64,000 nt of DNA from positions 62,001 to 126,000 of the forward strand of contig WOGZ01000076.1 of the NCBI GenBank assembly GCA_009733775.1, given 5' to 3'. Under the pieces are notes generated by a model. It was not told where the DNA came from. It was given only the letters and a program-made list of their open reading frames with translations, and made no database searches. Every line of letters begins with the position of its first letter. Within the stretch, counting starts at the first letter, position 1. Positions 31,862 through 44,024 of this stretch are shown piece after piece. Source of the DNA: Alectoria sarmentosa. Lineage: Eukaryota > Ascomycota > Lecanoromycetes > Lecanorales > Parmeliaceae. Position numbers and translations under genes: made by a program.

Positions 31862-32883
31862 TCAGTGCTTCTCCTTTTCCGAACCTCGGCCGACTATTGC
31901 GAGACTCTCAGATGTCAGTCCAGCAGGAAATGTGGCCCTACATTCTTTGCTACTGCCCTTTATAGCCCAGGGTATCTCCCACTTCGCCGTCCTTCCGGAG
32001 ACCACCAAAACCTGATCTCTCATGAGCTTGCCCGAATCGCGAAAGTCGACTTCTTTGAGACGAGGACAGTTCCACAAAATGTCCTGCGCGTCCTCCCCAG
32101 AAATCCAAGGGGCATTCCGGATCTGGACCATTTCAAGTTTCATCAGACTGGAGAGGTGCCGGACGAGAAAGTTGGGTTGGACAGACTCGACATCGGCGCT
32201 ACCCTGAGTCCAGGATCTTGCGAGGTCTGAGCCGAAAACCATACCAGAAATTGCATTGGATGGATAGTTGAGAGATCCGATCAAGTCATCGCTAGTCAGG
32301 CCTCTAAAGTTCAGCTTGACTTGCCTGCGTGTTATTAGCAAAATATGTCGAGATAGAACGTCAGAGAGCATAACCTGATATTCCGGCATGCTGCGAGAGT
32401 GTGGACGACGGATCCTATGGGCATCACACCGCCACCTGTTTTGTTGAAGAGATAGTTGGTTCCGGGATGTGTGCCCTTGTACGTTTTCTTTTTGGGCTCC
32501 ATTAGCTGCTTTGGTGGGGCCTGAGCAGCATATAGAGGTATCTCTCTGTATTTCCACTCCCGCCAACTTGCAAACCCATTGGCACGGTCCTCCGCCTCTT
32601 TGCGGTCTGAAAGCTCGAACACGCGCACCAGATCCGCATAGCGCCTTGAATGTGATACAGTAGTCACAAATTGAGCAAAGCGATACGTGGTAAAGAACTT
32701 CGGACTGTGGTAGAGAAGAATCGCAGCTTCTTCTGACAACGCCGGACTTGTAAGTAGTAGGCAAAAGAGGGTTTCTTGAGGCAAGTAAGAGAAGATGTGG
32801 TCTTTCACTTCAGAAGCTATAATTTCGAGCATTGGTTTTCCCGTGAGCCCCATCGCCTCTTCGGCGGCTGATGAGACAGACAT
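31862..32883 (-). CDS. F-box protein
   Basis: Two exons, 32375..32883 and 31862..32324, giving 323 aa. The 50-nt intron ends TGCTAATAACACGCAG and the phase is 2. An F-box-like segment lies near the N terminus (PMLEIIASEVKDHIFSYLPQ followed by LFCLLLTSPALSEEA). Next come LVRVFELSDRKEAEDR and GFASWREWKYREIPLY, a pattern I associate with fungal F-box/LRR-like proteins that score neighbouring hits in Aspergillus-type genomes. The second exon carries leucine-rich, repeat-like strands (VKLNFRGLTSDDLIG, LEMVQIRNAPWISGEDAQ, LKEVDFRDSGKL). It would be a substrate adaptor of an SCF ubiquitin ligase; the substrate is unknown. The start MSVSSAAEEAMG at 32881-32883 is the first ATG before the F-box. Confidence 0.82.
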
Positions 32884-33344
32884 GATGTGACAGGAATGGA
32901 ATTGATGTGTTTTCAGGGGTTTGAAAACCCAACCATGCAGACGGTCAATGGGATTTTGAGGAGAAGCGAATGTAAAGAGTATGTGCTGTTCTAGCGGATT
33001 AGGGAGCCACAATGATAGTGCGAAGTGAGGCTCGAACGCGCAGTATCGTCAGCGAACCAGTATCATAAGAGAGGTATTCGGTGAGAGAGAATCCAGTAGC
33101 AAGAAACGGGAGTTGATTCATACTTACTTTATTGTTGGAAGAGTAAGTGAGTGCTCCTTGGCATATAGATGTTATCTTATCTTAGCGCAGTTGGCGCAGG
33201 GCTGAGGCAGTACACTCACTTCTCTTACCTGCATTCCTTTGTTTCTCAGTGCTCTTCACCTTGTCTATGTGTTGACATTACATTTATGCATGCGCGGCTT
33301 AGATATGCACTAGGTTTGTCTGCGCTTGCCAAGCGCTCCTCATC
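32884..33344. promoter_or_regulatory. Divergent promoter, F-box gene and TFG2
   Basis: A 461-bp region between divergent start codons. It has fragments resembling Pol III box sequences (about 33025-33040 on the minus strand and 33184-33200 on the plus strand), but no foldable tRNA. Confidence 0.55.
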
Positions 33345-34599
33345 ATGACGACCACATACGGTTCCAACGTCCCAAGTATGAAGGTTGAAGATCCCATGAA
33401 CGGCCAGATGCCGCAGATGAAGCCTGACCCCGATTCCACAGGCCCTTCGCCCGCTGCTCACTTGGACGATGACTTGTACGAAGATGCTGGGGATCTTGAG
33501 TTCGCAGGTGCAGATCAGGGTCTTTTCCTTACTAGGCTCCCCAAGTTCCTTTGGGAGCACTGGTCGCAACTTGACGACAACCAAGAAGTCACGATAGGCA
33601 CTGTCAGAGTCGAAAGTGGGCCGGAAAAGTTTGAGAGGGTACACCATGGCCCGTTCATTCTGCGCTTCATGTAGATCTTTGTCACTAATCTTAACGGTTT
33701 TAGATGAGCATTTTGTTGTCACCAGATGTGGCACAGAATCGAGATCTACCAAGAGAATACAATATGCACATTATTGAGCAAGATCCCATGAATACATTCA
33801 TCTTCAGCGAGAAGGATCTTCCGGGCTACAGAGCATACTCCGCTGACAGAGCCCCGCCACATTTCAAGGATCGTAAAAGGATAGAAAAACCCAGAAAGCC
33901 GGAAAATAATTTCCGCAGAGCCATCCCAAGTAAGCGCATTCCACTGCGCAAGTCTACAAAACTGATGCTGGCCACTGCAGAACAGACAGCGCTCGCGGGA
34001 CAAGTCCGCACTGAGATCAATTGTCTGCCGGTTGAGAACAAAAGCTATGCGGAGTATATGAAGAGACGGGCTAAGGAAGAGTCAGAGTCTAAGCCAAAGA
34101 TTCATGTGCTGAATGCCAGCGTCGGTGGAAATACACTCCAACCGGGAATATTGGGAGCAACGGTGGACACCAGCGCTTTCATTGTAAGGGTTCTTGCATT
34201 GTCCATTTACAGGGAATGGACTGACTGGATTGTTAGACCAAAGCTGGTCCCAGTCGTGGGAAGAAGCAGGCCAATAAAGCTGTCAGGGTTCCGGCAGACG
34301 TGCTCTTGGACCAAATTATGAGATGCTTCGAGAGATTCGATTTTTGGGCGCTAAGGTCATTAAAGGTTGAGCTTGACCAACCGGAAGCCTATCTCAAAGA
34401 GATACTCGAAAGGGTGGCGACACTCACGAGAAGTGGCATCTATGTTGGCACTTATCAGCTTCAAGCATCGTATAAGGACACGGCCAGGTACAACTTCAGC
34501 AACGTCAAAGCAGAGCAGGCGCCTGAGGTCGCTTCTGACTTTGGAGGAACTGATGACGATGACGAGAATGTCAAGATGGAGGATGTAATTCCCAAGTAA
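33345..34599 (+). CDS. TFG2: Transcription initiation factor IIF, beta subunit
   Basis: Three exons: 33345..33638, 33704..34183 and 34237..34599, giving 378 aa, all phase 0. TFIIF beta (Tfg2/RAP30) binds RNA polymerase II with Tfg1 and stabilises the preinitiation complex. Exon 1 has the dimerisation barrel start LFLTRLPKFLWEHWSQLDD and QEVTIGTVRVE. Exon 2 continues the barrel (MHIIEQDPMNTFIFSE) and a basic linker (RRAIPSKRIPLRKS). Exon 3 encodes the C-terminal winged helix (VRVPADVLLDQIMRCFERFDFW, LKVELDQPEAYLKEILERVA, SGIYVGTYQL) and an acidic tail. Length and order match fungal Tfg2. It shares a divergent promoter with the F-box gene. Confidence 0.94.
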
Positions 34600-35043
34600 A
34601 GCAGTCAGGGCCGCTCTAGCTGACATCAGGTGCTTAGTAGACTTTGACATGCGTGCTGGATTCTAGCATACTCGTAGCGACGGCGTTTTGGCGGGACGGA
34701 CAATGCGTACAATTTGAGATTGAAGTAATTCGGGCCTCTTAGAAATTCCTAGTCTAGAATTGTAGCAACTTTTCGTAAGTGAAAAAGCCAGACCTTCAAC
34801 TTCGCACGCAGACTTTCAGACGCTCAGATGCAGACTCGCAGTCCGGCAGTCGTCTCGAAGTAATCCTAGCGTGAACGAGAACGAGAGTACGCTATTAAAA
34901 TGATCCCCGTCACTCTCGACTCTCAACACCAGTTTTCCCTCTTCATCACATCGACATCGGAGACACCTGACACCAGATTCTACTAAACTCTCCTCTCGCC
35001 TTAAATTCAGCCAGGCAAACATAGCTCTCACCTAGAATAGAAT
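34600..35043. other. Intergenic, promoter of the CCCH gene
   Basis: About 440 bases between two genes on the plus strand. A CAGACT/CAGAC-type repeated stretch occurs at about 34809-34850. No frame. Confidence 0.55.
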
Positions 35044-36731
35044 ATGTCGGAGGAAGATCAAGAACTCTTAGAAAAGATAAGCAAGATATCCGGTAACCTC
35101 TTGTGCTACAACATCCCAGTGCCTTTGCTAAAGAGCACTCAGGCCACATCAACCTTCACAAAACTCAGACAAAACCTACGCAACATGACTCGGACAGCGG
35201 CTTTACATCGCCACAACCGTGGAATAGGTACACCCAAGCTTCGACACATAACGCTGCACCTTGGAGGTCACTGCGTGTGGCACCGTACAATCGGGGTCGA
35301 GGCCGAGTAGGCAGGATCGTGGCCAACCCTCACCGGAACCGTTCTCTCATTCTGAACAATAACTCCGGAACCTCGCTCCAGAGCGCGAAGGAGCTTAGTC
35401 CAGACTCTGTCCCATCTAGTACAAAAGCCGTTCAGTCCGAGGATGAGGAACCTGTCCATCTGCAGTCATCAAACCGCTGGGTCACCAAACGTGATCGCCA
35501 TATGCAGCTCATCAACTCCTCGGTATACGACAAAGAGATTCTAACCCGCAACAAAGCTATTGAAGAAACTCGACGACAAAAGGCCCTTCGAAAGGATCAA
35601 CGAGAAAAGCAGAAGATAGAACGACACTTGATTACCCTTGCCTCTGGTGCAGGTCAAGCTGTAAATGCCGTTCATGAGGTCTCGATCAACGGGCTTAGAT
35701 TCCATGTCGCCGATGGTGGAAGCAAGCTTGTTCGGATCCGCGGTAAGAACCTTGACAACAGAACGCAATTATTTTCTCGCTCATAGCTTTTAGGCGCAGC
35801 TGACTCCGCGAACACGACCCCAAAGCAGGCTAATATTGGCGGTATTACTTTCTTACGAAGCAAAAGCGGTAACCTCTACCGCTCGGGCATTGTCAAAGCC
35901 AAAAGGTAAGTCTACCTCCTGTGTCAAATGGTCGATAAGTCGTAGCAGGAATACCCATGAGAACGAAAAGCTGACCACTCTAGGGCTACGGGCAAATTTA
36001 AGAAGATAGATGAACCATGCAAGCGGTTTACTACAACGGGTACCCTTTTCTTGATTCTTCAGCACCTCAGCTAAAGAACAATGTTGACACCAAGCTGCAT
36101 TCCCTTATTGGTTCAACATTTTGGGCAATTCTGACTATGGTTCTATCTTCATTTAGGACAATGCCCCAAAGGCCCACTATGCCCCTTCATACATGATCCT
36201 CTCAAGGTTGCCATGTGCAAGGACTACCTTCAGACAGGAACCTGTCCAGCTGGTAATTCCTGCGACCTCTCGCATGATCACACACCCGAGCGAGTACCTG
36301 CTTGTTTGCATTTCCTACGTGGCAAATGCTCCAACCCCTCATGTCGTTATGCACATGTCCGCGTCAACCCATCGGCCCCTGTGTGTAAGGACTTTGCCAT
36401 CCTCGGCTACTGTAGGAAGGGAGCAAACTGTTCAGAACGACATGTCCATGAGTGTCCCGATTACGCTAACACTGGCGTCTGTCGAAAGCCGAAATGTCAC
36501 TTGCCGCATGTTGATCGCGCTGGGCAAATCAGAAAGCACGCTGCTAACGTTACAGATCGCGCGAATGATTCCGAGAATGACGATGATAGTGACATAGTAA
36601 GTGATGACGACTACGACGAGATAGATAGCGATGATGTCGATTCAGACGGCGTGGAGGAAGACTTGATGCAACTTTCAGACGATACAGCTTCCCGTGCTCT
36701 ATCTCAGCAGCAAGACTTTGTTCAATTCTAG
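35044..36731 (+). CDS. Five-finger CCCH protein, ZC3H3/Red5-like
   Basis: Five exons: 35044..35092, 35134..35742, 35794..35905, 35984..36039 and 36157..36731, giving 466 aa. Exon 1 and the start of exon 2 form MSEEDQELLEKISKISEHSGHI. A disordered Arg-rich region follows (PYNRGRGRVGRIVANPHRNR), then a conserved core (FLRSKSGNLYRSGIVKAKR). Five CCCH fingers lie at about residues 268-395: CKRFTTTGQCPKGPLCPFIH, MCKDYLQTGTCPAGNSCDLSH, ACLHFLRGKCSNPSCRYAH, VCKDFAILGYCRKGANCSERH and ECPDYANTGVCRKPKCHLPH. The tail is acidic. The five-finger order matches ZC3H3 and fission-yeast Red5, which act in nuclear polyadenylated RNA control and export. Intron 1 is only 41 nt, with its branch point next to the acceptor. 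Finger 1 is split by intron 4. Confidence 0.9.
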
Positions 36732-38890
36732 TCTCTAGAAATGGTCATGGGAGAAGGGAAATATGTGCTCGACATGGCAAGAATTTATCCAATTGGCTGT
36801 GCCTTTGGGATCGCAGCAAACTTGAGGGTTTTCCTCCTATCCGTGGATCAGCGAGGGCATCATTTGGTTGTGTCTTACAGACCACCCGGCAGGACATGAA
36901 GGATGAAGCGATGAGGATCGTCGACATTGCCCATGTCATTCTGTCTGGATATTTCCCATTTTTGTTCGGCTCACGGACGTATTCCCTTTTCCTCTCGTTT
37001 TTCTGTGGGGGAGAGAGAATGGTGGATCGTACGGTTTTCTAGATAGCCATTACTCATACTAGGAAAGATCAATCGACATGATGTGCCTTTCAAACAACAC
37101 TCTAATAGTGTCTGCGTGCTCGATTGCTCTCGTTCTCTTGCCCGGCGATGCTTTGAGCGATATGGCAGCGGCCTTTTTAGCCCGCTGCAAATTCTTCGAA
37201 GGTTCCGAGTTGTTTCGTAGCATCAAGATTGGCGATGTAACTAATTTCCCGGGACGCAGGCACACATTTTATAGCGACTCCCATGATTGGTCCGAGGTAT
37301 CGAGATTGACGAGGAATCTCGCACATGGAAATATCTCGAATGTAGAGTGTTCCGGGAGTCCAGTATTCAAATGATAGCGGAACGCAGTCTAAGAAAAGGC
37401 AAAGGAAGGTCAGGGAAACAGCAAACAAAGGTACGTTTCAACATCATACTACTCAGCCTTCTACACAGTCATGGGTGAGGAATAGGGAATAACCTAGCCC
37501 AAGTTGCATGGGGTGCAAGAATCAGCATACATTATTGTCCCGCAGACTGTGACATTTTCGAGTAACGAGACTGGGATGAGTAAAGTGCACAGTTGCTGCC
37601 ATGACGGAGTAATCAAGCTTGACGCTCATTGGTCTGAGAGGGAAGATGGAAGATGGAAGAGGGAAGAGGGAAACAGATGGATTTTGATATACTCGTAGTC
37701 TATTTGTCAAAGAGGTACTTGCATCGAAGCATGGATAAGTGCGTCTGCCGCGGCCCGTAAGGAAGCCAACTGGCATGAACAGACGGGAACTTTGCAGCTA
37801 GGTACCTTGGGACTTTGTAGCAGTCCTGACAGATGAGTCCACTTTCGAAAATTGACTTTGTCGTTTGGTGGAGTACAGTCGTCTGCAGTGAAAGTGGAGG
37901 CTTCCAAATGCTTCCTTTTGCCAGCGTCGGCAGGGTCTCGTCATAATGTCGCTCTCGGTGGGAACAGGGGATGACAAGAAGAGAGGAGCAATGGGCATGT
38001 GCTGTGACGGATTGTGAAGGGGAGGGGGAGGGGGATGGAGACGAGGAGCAGATAGTCTTTCCTCGGGCAGTTATTCCCAGCATCGAAGGTTTGGGAGGAG
38101 TATCGGTAGAATGGAGAGAATTGATGACTGGGAGAGATGGTTTTTGCTGTGATTCGCCGAGTACGCAGGGAGAGGAGAGGCAGTGTGATGAAAGCAAGGA
38201 AAGTCTGAAGCCTGGGTCCCATTTTCCCATTTTCTCTTTTGTTCCTCTCTCTCTCTCGCATCTCGGCAACTAAAGCGACAGCTTTGTATGGTGACCTCAG
38301 TTCTGATCCCTTGGACCCATTATTGTCACTTGAGCGGATGGTGTCATGGTATCATGGTACCTACGGTAGGTAGAAGTTGAAGATCAGTTGCAAAGGTCAT
38401 GCAGCAAAGCATCCAAGCATCAATTTCCCAGATGCGGGGTTGCAAACTGCTCAGCTGCTGCTTTCCAATTCGCTGCAATTGCATCAATTATTAACATTGC
38501 AGCGTAGTCAGTAATCACATGCAGGCCTGCCCAACCTAAGCAAAGGCACTCGACAGTATACTGCTACCACTCCCAATTTGCAAGCCCGTGTGCACTACTA
38601 CCTCTGTCACTTGCACCAGATTTATGACATTATTCTGCCCGATCCTGCAGAGTTGCTCTCCTCATTCCTCAATTAATTGCTACCTGCCTATCCGTCTTGC
38701 CTACGGACTACCTTACCCCGTCATTCCATCCGTCACTCATTCATTCTCTTGGATTCCCTGCACCCTTGTTTATCCCTATTCCCCACACTAGCAAAAGAAG
38801 AGACCAAGAGGAAAGAAAGCCGCGATAATCCATCACATTAATAGAGCAGTAGTGTTGTTATTTATTATTTTTATTACTTTGATTATTTGC

Positions 38891-38945
38891 CTATCCTATC
38901 CTATCCTATCCCATCCCATCCTATCCTATCCCAGCCCAGCCCATC
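38891..38945 (+). repeat. Pentanucleotide tandem repeat (CTATC/CCATC)
   Basis: Eleven consecutive 5-mers in register (CTATC x4, CCATC x2, CTATC x2, CCAGC x2, CCATC) in the leader of the bZIP gene. Confidence 0.9.
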
Positions 38946-39240
38946 CCATGGCATGATTTCTTGCCTCGCTTGATCTTCCATACGGATCGGCCTATATGTT
39001 CTAATTCCACTTGGTGGCCCCAGGTGGGATGGTCCTCCATACCTACCTACATACTCCCTCATGCCTTCTGCCTTCTGCCTTCTGCCCTCTGCCTTCACGG
39101 ACGCGTGCATGACTTCTTAGCACTAAACTACTCACCTAAGGTAGTCATCAAGGGAAACCGCTGCTATCTGCTTCACTAAATCTTTTTTCCTTCTCCCCAG
39201 TCTCTTTCTGGCTTTGATCTCCTCCACACATGCTTTTTTT

Positions 39241-39270
<30 letters not shown>
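39241..39270 (+). repeat. ATC trinucleotide repeat
   Basis: About ten ATC units, followed by further CATC-rich sequence to about 39312, in the presumed bZIP 5' leader. Confidence 0.9.
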
Positions 39271-39271
<1 letters not shown>

Positions 39272-39507
39272 CCCATCACCCATCGTCTTCATCACCATCT
39301 TCATCATCATCATTCTTCCTCCAATTTTCCCACTATTCTTCATCACACTACTGTTGTCACTCTGCCATCTATTTCCAGCTCCAGACTACTGCCAATTTAT
39401 TGAAACTCAACCTTGCCCTGGTCTGGATTGGCCATCTCTATCGTGAATCCCCAATCCCCGCCTTCCCTCACCGCCTATTCGGGAAACTCTCTACTCCAAC
39501 AAAAGCC

Positions 39508-41410
39508 ATGGCTGGCTTGGCCACCAGCAGCCAGCTTTATTCAAATGAGCCTCAGAATTCCCTGCATATGCAATACTGGCAGAAAGGGCAACTTGACCAA
39601 GAAGACGACTCTGTTCTTGACGACCACATCCTCGACTCTTCTTCTTTCGACACCGCCACAATGGACGGCATTCCACGACGACAATCTTTCGCCAGCAGTG
39701 CTTCCTTGCTCTCTCCCAGACAGCAAACCTGGCCAGATTATGCTTACAATAACGATGCGACTTCTACTGCATCTTTGAATCATCAAGCGCCTCTATTCCC
39801 AGAACACCTTACCAACCACTTCGCACACGGCATTCCTCAGTACCCAAATTATGGCAGCCACATGGCAGCATGGAATTCCCAAGGCAACGTGGGCTCCGAT
39901 ACCTCAAACGCTGCAGCTTTTACCGCCTTCAATACTGATCTCGACGACGTCAAAGCGGAAGAGCCTTTCAATCATGATATTGCCCAACCGCCGCACCAGA
40001 ACTTGTACGGAGGACTACCTCAGCATTCGGCTCCAGATTATCGCCACGACGCTGCATCAGCCGCTTCTCCTCAGTGGTCCACATCATCCTCAGATGCGTT
40101 GGAAAAAATACCCAGGAGTGGACATGTCCAAAGTCCGATATTCAATCACAATGCACCACACTTGAGGCGAGACGGTGTGCGCAAGAAAAACGCTCGTTTC
40201 GATATACCGGACGGTCATAACGTTCACACCATTGACCTCTTGATTGCTGCTGCCGATCCGACCAATGAGGAAAAAATCAGGACGCTTAAGCAGGAGAAAC
40301 GCTTACTGAGGAACAGGCAAGCAGCGTATGATGATCCTCGCAATGCTAAGCCTCATGTATTTCCACTGACGCTAATCTAGTCTCGACTCTCGATGCCGCA
40401 AGAAGCATCATACGGAGAAATTAGAGGAAGAAAAGAAACAGTTCATCACCATGATTGATAGACTGGAGGAGGATATCCAGAACATGCGGCTGCAGGAACA
40501 ACGATGGCTACATGAGCGCCAGCAATGGCATCAATTCACCGAGGGTCTCGCAAGGGAGAAGGAGGAACTCGTTCGACAGCACACGCTTGAAACAGCCGAG
40601 CTGCGCAAGAAAAACAACTGCATAGCGGAAGAAGTGCGAAGGCTCGAGAGCGTATCGATGTCTGCCCAACCCAGCTCTGCTGGAACATCCGCCGGCTTTC
40701 CCGAATTCGAGCATCTTACAATGGATACTAGCTCATTTGACGACTTCGCTTTCATCGAGAACCCTATCATGAATGCCGAACCTAAAAATGAAGCATCCCT
40801 CGTCATCCTGCCAAAGAAGGAGACATCATCACCAATGAAGAACGAAGATACCTCGGCTGCTTCGGGACTTTTGTTGATGCTGCTGCTCTGTGGTGCCTGG
40901 GTAGCGTCGAATACATCGTCAGCAACTCCTGTCATCCCGCGCATGCCAGATGACGTCCGAGTGGCATCCTCAGCGATCTTGAAGAACATCTACAAAGACG
41001 CCGGCATCGAGCCTCGTCACACTCCACGGCCAATCTCCAACAACCCAGGTATGGCACAAGCAGGAACCTTTTCAACCCACCAAAACCCTTCCCCTTTGGC
41101 AGCTTTACATGATGACCTCACAACCCCAACTCAGCAGCAAGAGCGAGATCAGCTCTTCTCTCTCTCCGCCGACCAATACAATCATATGATGTCTGACGAC
41201 CTATTTGCTGACGAGCCCGAGCAAAATGCACACTCCGGCAGAAGAAGTCTTGGAGAAGTTTTCGCCGCCATACGCGCGGAGAAGAAGGGTCCCGCCGCCG
41301 ACGTTTACACAAGGTCACTAATGCGAAGTGAAGTGCCCGCGAACGTGGTCAGGGACTTCGCGAGAATGGTCGCCGAGGGCAGTGGACGGAACGGGGAGCC
41401 GCTGAGCTAG
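39508..41410 (+). CDS. bZIP transcription factor with hydrophobic segment
   Basis: Two exons, 39508..40325 and 40381..41410, giving 615 aa. The 55-nt intron (GTATGA...GCTAATCTAG) splits the basic region in phase 2. After splicing the basic motif reads LLRNRQAALDSRCRKK, a correct N-x7-R, preceded by EEKIRTLKQEKR. It is followed by an Arg/Glu/Leu coiled coil running to about residue 360 (LEEEKKQFITMIDRLEEDIQ). The N-terminal ~250 residues are Ser/Asn/Gln-rich, as in activation domains. At about residues 433-447 there is a very hydrophobic stretch (GLLLMLLLCGAWVA), unusual for a soluble nuclear factor. The start is the ATG at 39508 in a good context (GCCATGG); the frame is open upstream only from a TTG and through low-complexity leader. 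It resembles fungal regulators of the MeaB-like bZIP group, but I cannot be sure of orthology. Confidence 0.88.
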
Positions 41411-42252
41411 CCCACTCGGGATACTCACGAAGCGGCCTTTGACCAACTTTCAACGAGCAAGACAGACGACAACTGGATTGATGAAGGAGCGATCTTCAGC
41501 TGTCGCCGTCTACTTAACGACTACAACATGCGAGCTATGAACCACGAATTTCTTTTGTCCTTTACGATGATGATCATGAGCAAGACCTATATCGCGTTCA
41601 GCACGCAACCACAAACTCCGCAAGGGGTAACAATCGATGATGATCGACTGATGAATTACTCAGTATCTGCGATTAAGCGAGCATGCCAATGATACCTACT
41701 TTCTACCAGACCTCATGGCTCACGGCAGGGCTTTCTGCTATTCTTCAGCGAGAGTTGGGATTGCTTGATGATTTCTTTGCTTTCGGGCCAAGCGATATGA
41801 GCAGGATTTGGGGGTCTTCACTCTCGACAGAATGAGGATTTGGTGGCTCTGATGAGACCGAGCTACGAGAGGAGTGAGCACAAGGCGCGCTTTTGTTCAC
41901 CTCTTAATGGATGCTTCTGGTTATGAAACGAAGTTTACGGGTGTGAAGCCAAGAGTCTGATGTCGAAGAGCTTAGCCAGTGATACATTCCAACTCGGATT
42001 TACATACTCTTCCCCTTCATCGAGACCTTTTCACATGTATACATGACAGAATGATCGAAGATGCCCAACAGTTTGTGGGCACCCAAGTCTGTGTTTTCTC
42101 ACCCGTAGATACATGGCCCGTGCGTGCCCTAACCTATCCACCAACGCCCACTGCACCCTTTGACGTAGACAATACTCGGATCAGTACCTGCGTCCTGTGT
42201 CGACGTAGATATATCGCAAGTCAGTCCAGACTCTGACATGACACGTGCGTCC
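41411..42252. other. Convergent 3' region
   Basis: 840 bases between the bZIP stop and the stop of the Sel1-repeat gene. No coding frame or clear repeat. Confidence 0.55.
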
Positions 42253-44024
42253 CTAGGCCGTATCCTTCGTTTTTGGCTTATACTTGTCCTTCCATATCCT
42301 GTCCCGGAATAGAAACGTTAGCCCAGGCTCGGAATCAATAACATCGGTCGCCATCGCGGATTCGAGGTTCCGCGAGCTCGTCATCTACTTCCACTATTCA
42401 CATTGTCTATTTTGGATAATTCGGCTGGGAAGCGACAACAGATCGATCCTTCGCGCCGCGAAAGTCATATTCAGGTAGAAACGGTGTTGGAGTGCGTGAG
42501 CCAATCATCCAACATTTAATCAGAATGGATGAAACATGATCCCCCAGCAGCCCAAAAGATGGCCGCAAGGCTAGCACGACGATAATGAATATGTCGAATG
42601 GGATGAAATACCACGCGAGCAGGAACACAAGGAAGCGAAATTTAAAAGGCTTACCAACTGTTTCCGAGGGTTTTGGACCCGTTCTGTTCGGCGAGACGGT
42701 AATACTGCGCCGCTGTGTACTAGATGAGACTTAGCAAAATGCGTTGATGCCTGATGTGATATGATGGAGTTGAGGTGAAGGACTGGTTTGCAAGAAAGGG
42801 AGCCGATGAAGGGTTGAAGGAAGCTCCGCCTGGTATAGATGCGCCTCTGGCTTCGGAGATATGATGCGGGATCACAACCAGTTTCCTCACAGCCAGTCAA
42901 GCAAGCCGCCAGAAAGCAGTAACGAGGTGAGGTAGAGCCCACGTCTGCCTGGGCAAGTAAGGGAAGAACGAAAGTTTCTCTTCATACTTTCAATTCTCAA
43001 GTCTCCTTGGTTGTGCAACGAAATGAAAGTCTAAACTTACTCTGTCCTTTGGGCCACCTTGCCCACTTTCATAGCACCGCGCCACCTCGTTCATTGCATC
43101 CGTATCCCCGAGGTTCGCGGCCGTCTCGTAGTACTTCCTCGCAGCAACCATGTCCCTCTGTACGCCCCATCCGTGCCTAAAGCTATTCGCAAGCTCGTAG
43201 ATTGCAAGCACCAACTCTCCCTTCGCAGCGCCTCCCTTCTTCATACCGGAATGGAGAGCGGCGGACTCAATGGATGCAGAAGTGGAAGCTGCTGCGGATA
43301 GATACTGTACAGCCAGATTCGGATCGGGAGGGATACCCCAGCCATGACGCAGAGCAAGACCGAACATGATTTGAGCCATAGCGTTACTATCTGCCAAACG
43401 TCCGAACATGGCTGTTGAGCTGACCAGATCTCCTGCTTCGTGAAGACGAATGGCTTCCTGAATGTTTTCGTCGCCCTTGGCAGAGCTGATGCTACGGGTC
43501 ATTCCTGGACGAGCGCCGAGACCTCGCTCTTGATCTAGCGATGTTTGTTCAAAAGTCACCCCTTTCGGTTTCCCATCTAGGAAGACAGGTCTGTGGTTTG
43601 GATTTCCCTTTGCCAGCATTGTCGCCCTTTCTTCCCATTGTGCTTCCTTCTCTTCGCCCTGAACGGCGACATCTTGTATGTCTGGTAAGTCCGGCACGTT
43701 AACGGAGCTTGAACGCAATCTGTTCAGATGCAGCCTCTGAGACAGCCTTTTCTCGCTCTTGGGTGAGGCCCTGGACTGTGTTGACTGGGTAGATGCATTG
43801 GAAGAGCTTCGCAAACGTGAAATATGGCTAGAAAGACGACGCTCGTTCTTGTGAGGTGTATACTCGGCAGCTTCGCTCGCAAAGCTTGGAGGGTTGATCA
43901 GCTCTTGAGTGTTTGTGTCTGATCTCAAGAAGGTAAATTCCTCAGCGATAGGGTCGGGCTCCGGTGGAGACATGACATCTTCCTTGATCCTTTCTTTCTT
44001 TTTTAAGATATCTTTGAGCGTCAT
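42253..44024 (-). CDS. Sel1-repeat protein
   Basis: Three exons: 43041..44024, 42655..42719 and 42253..42298, giving 364 aa. The N terminus (MTLKDILKKKERIKEDV) and FTFLRSDTNTQELI precede a Ser/Arg-rich linker. Sel1-type TPR-like repeats begin near residue 200 (IQEAIRLHEAGDL, AQIMFGLALRHGWG, LAIYELANSFRHGWG, ARKYYETAANLGD, AMNEVARCYESG). They end through exon 2 (AAQYYRLAEQNGSKTLGN) and exon 3 (IWKDKYKPK). Sel1 repeats are protein scaffolds; fungal relatives include regulators of chitin synthase and the Dsf2/Skt5-like groups, but I do not claim that identity. The two introns are unusually long here (321 and 356 nt), yet the junction phases (0 and 2) and the restored conserved C terminus support them. 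The ATG at 44022-44024 is preferred; a spliced upstream exon is possible because a CTACAG lies just upstream. Confidence 0.82.

Larger units (their letters stand above)
36732..39507. other. Long promoter/leader region before the bZIP gene
   Basis: 2.8 kb without a supported gene. The distal half has only short frames. The proximal half is strongly pyrimidine-rich on the plus strand and holds several simple repeats: pentamers at 38891-38945, a 7-mer GCCTTCT tract at about 39063-39096, and an ATC tract at 39241-39270. This suggests a long 5' leader for the bZIP mRNA. Confidence 0.55.

Noticed and set aside
33012..33250. Sequences resembling Pol III A and B boxes (possible tRNA)
   Set aside because: The B-box-like GTTCGAGCC is on the minus strand and the A-box-like AGCGCAGTTGGC on the plus strand. 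No acceptor stem or anticodon arm can be drawn. No tRNA was found elsewhere either.
30052..36731. Possible secondary-metabolite cluster around the questin-oxidase-like gene
   Set aside because: Neighbours are an F-box protein, TFIIF beta, a CCCH RNA-binding protein and a ubiquitin ligase. No synthase, tailoring or transporter gene is present.
37700..38269. 189-codon minus-strand frame upstream of the bZIP gene
   Set aside because: It begins at a TTG, is low complexity, has no domain or splice context, and overlaps equally long frames in other phases.
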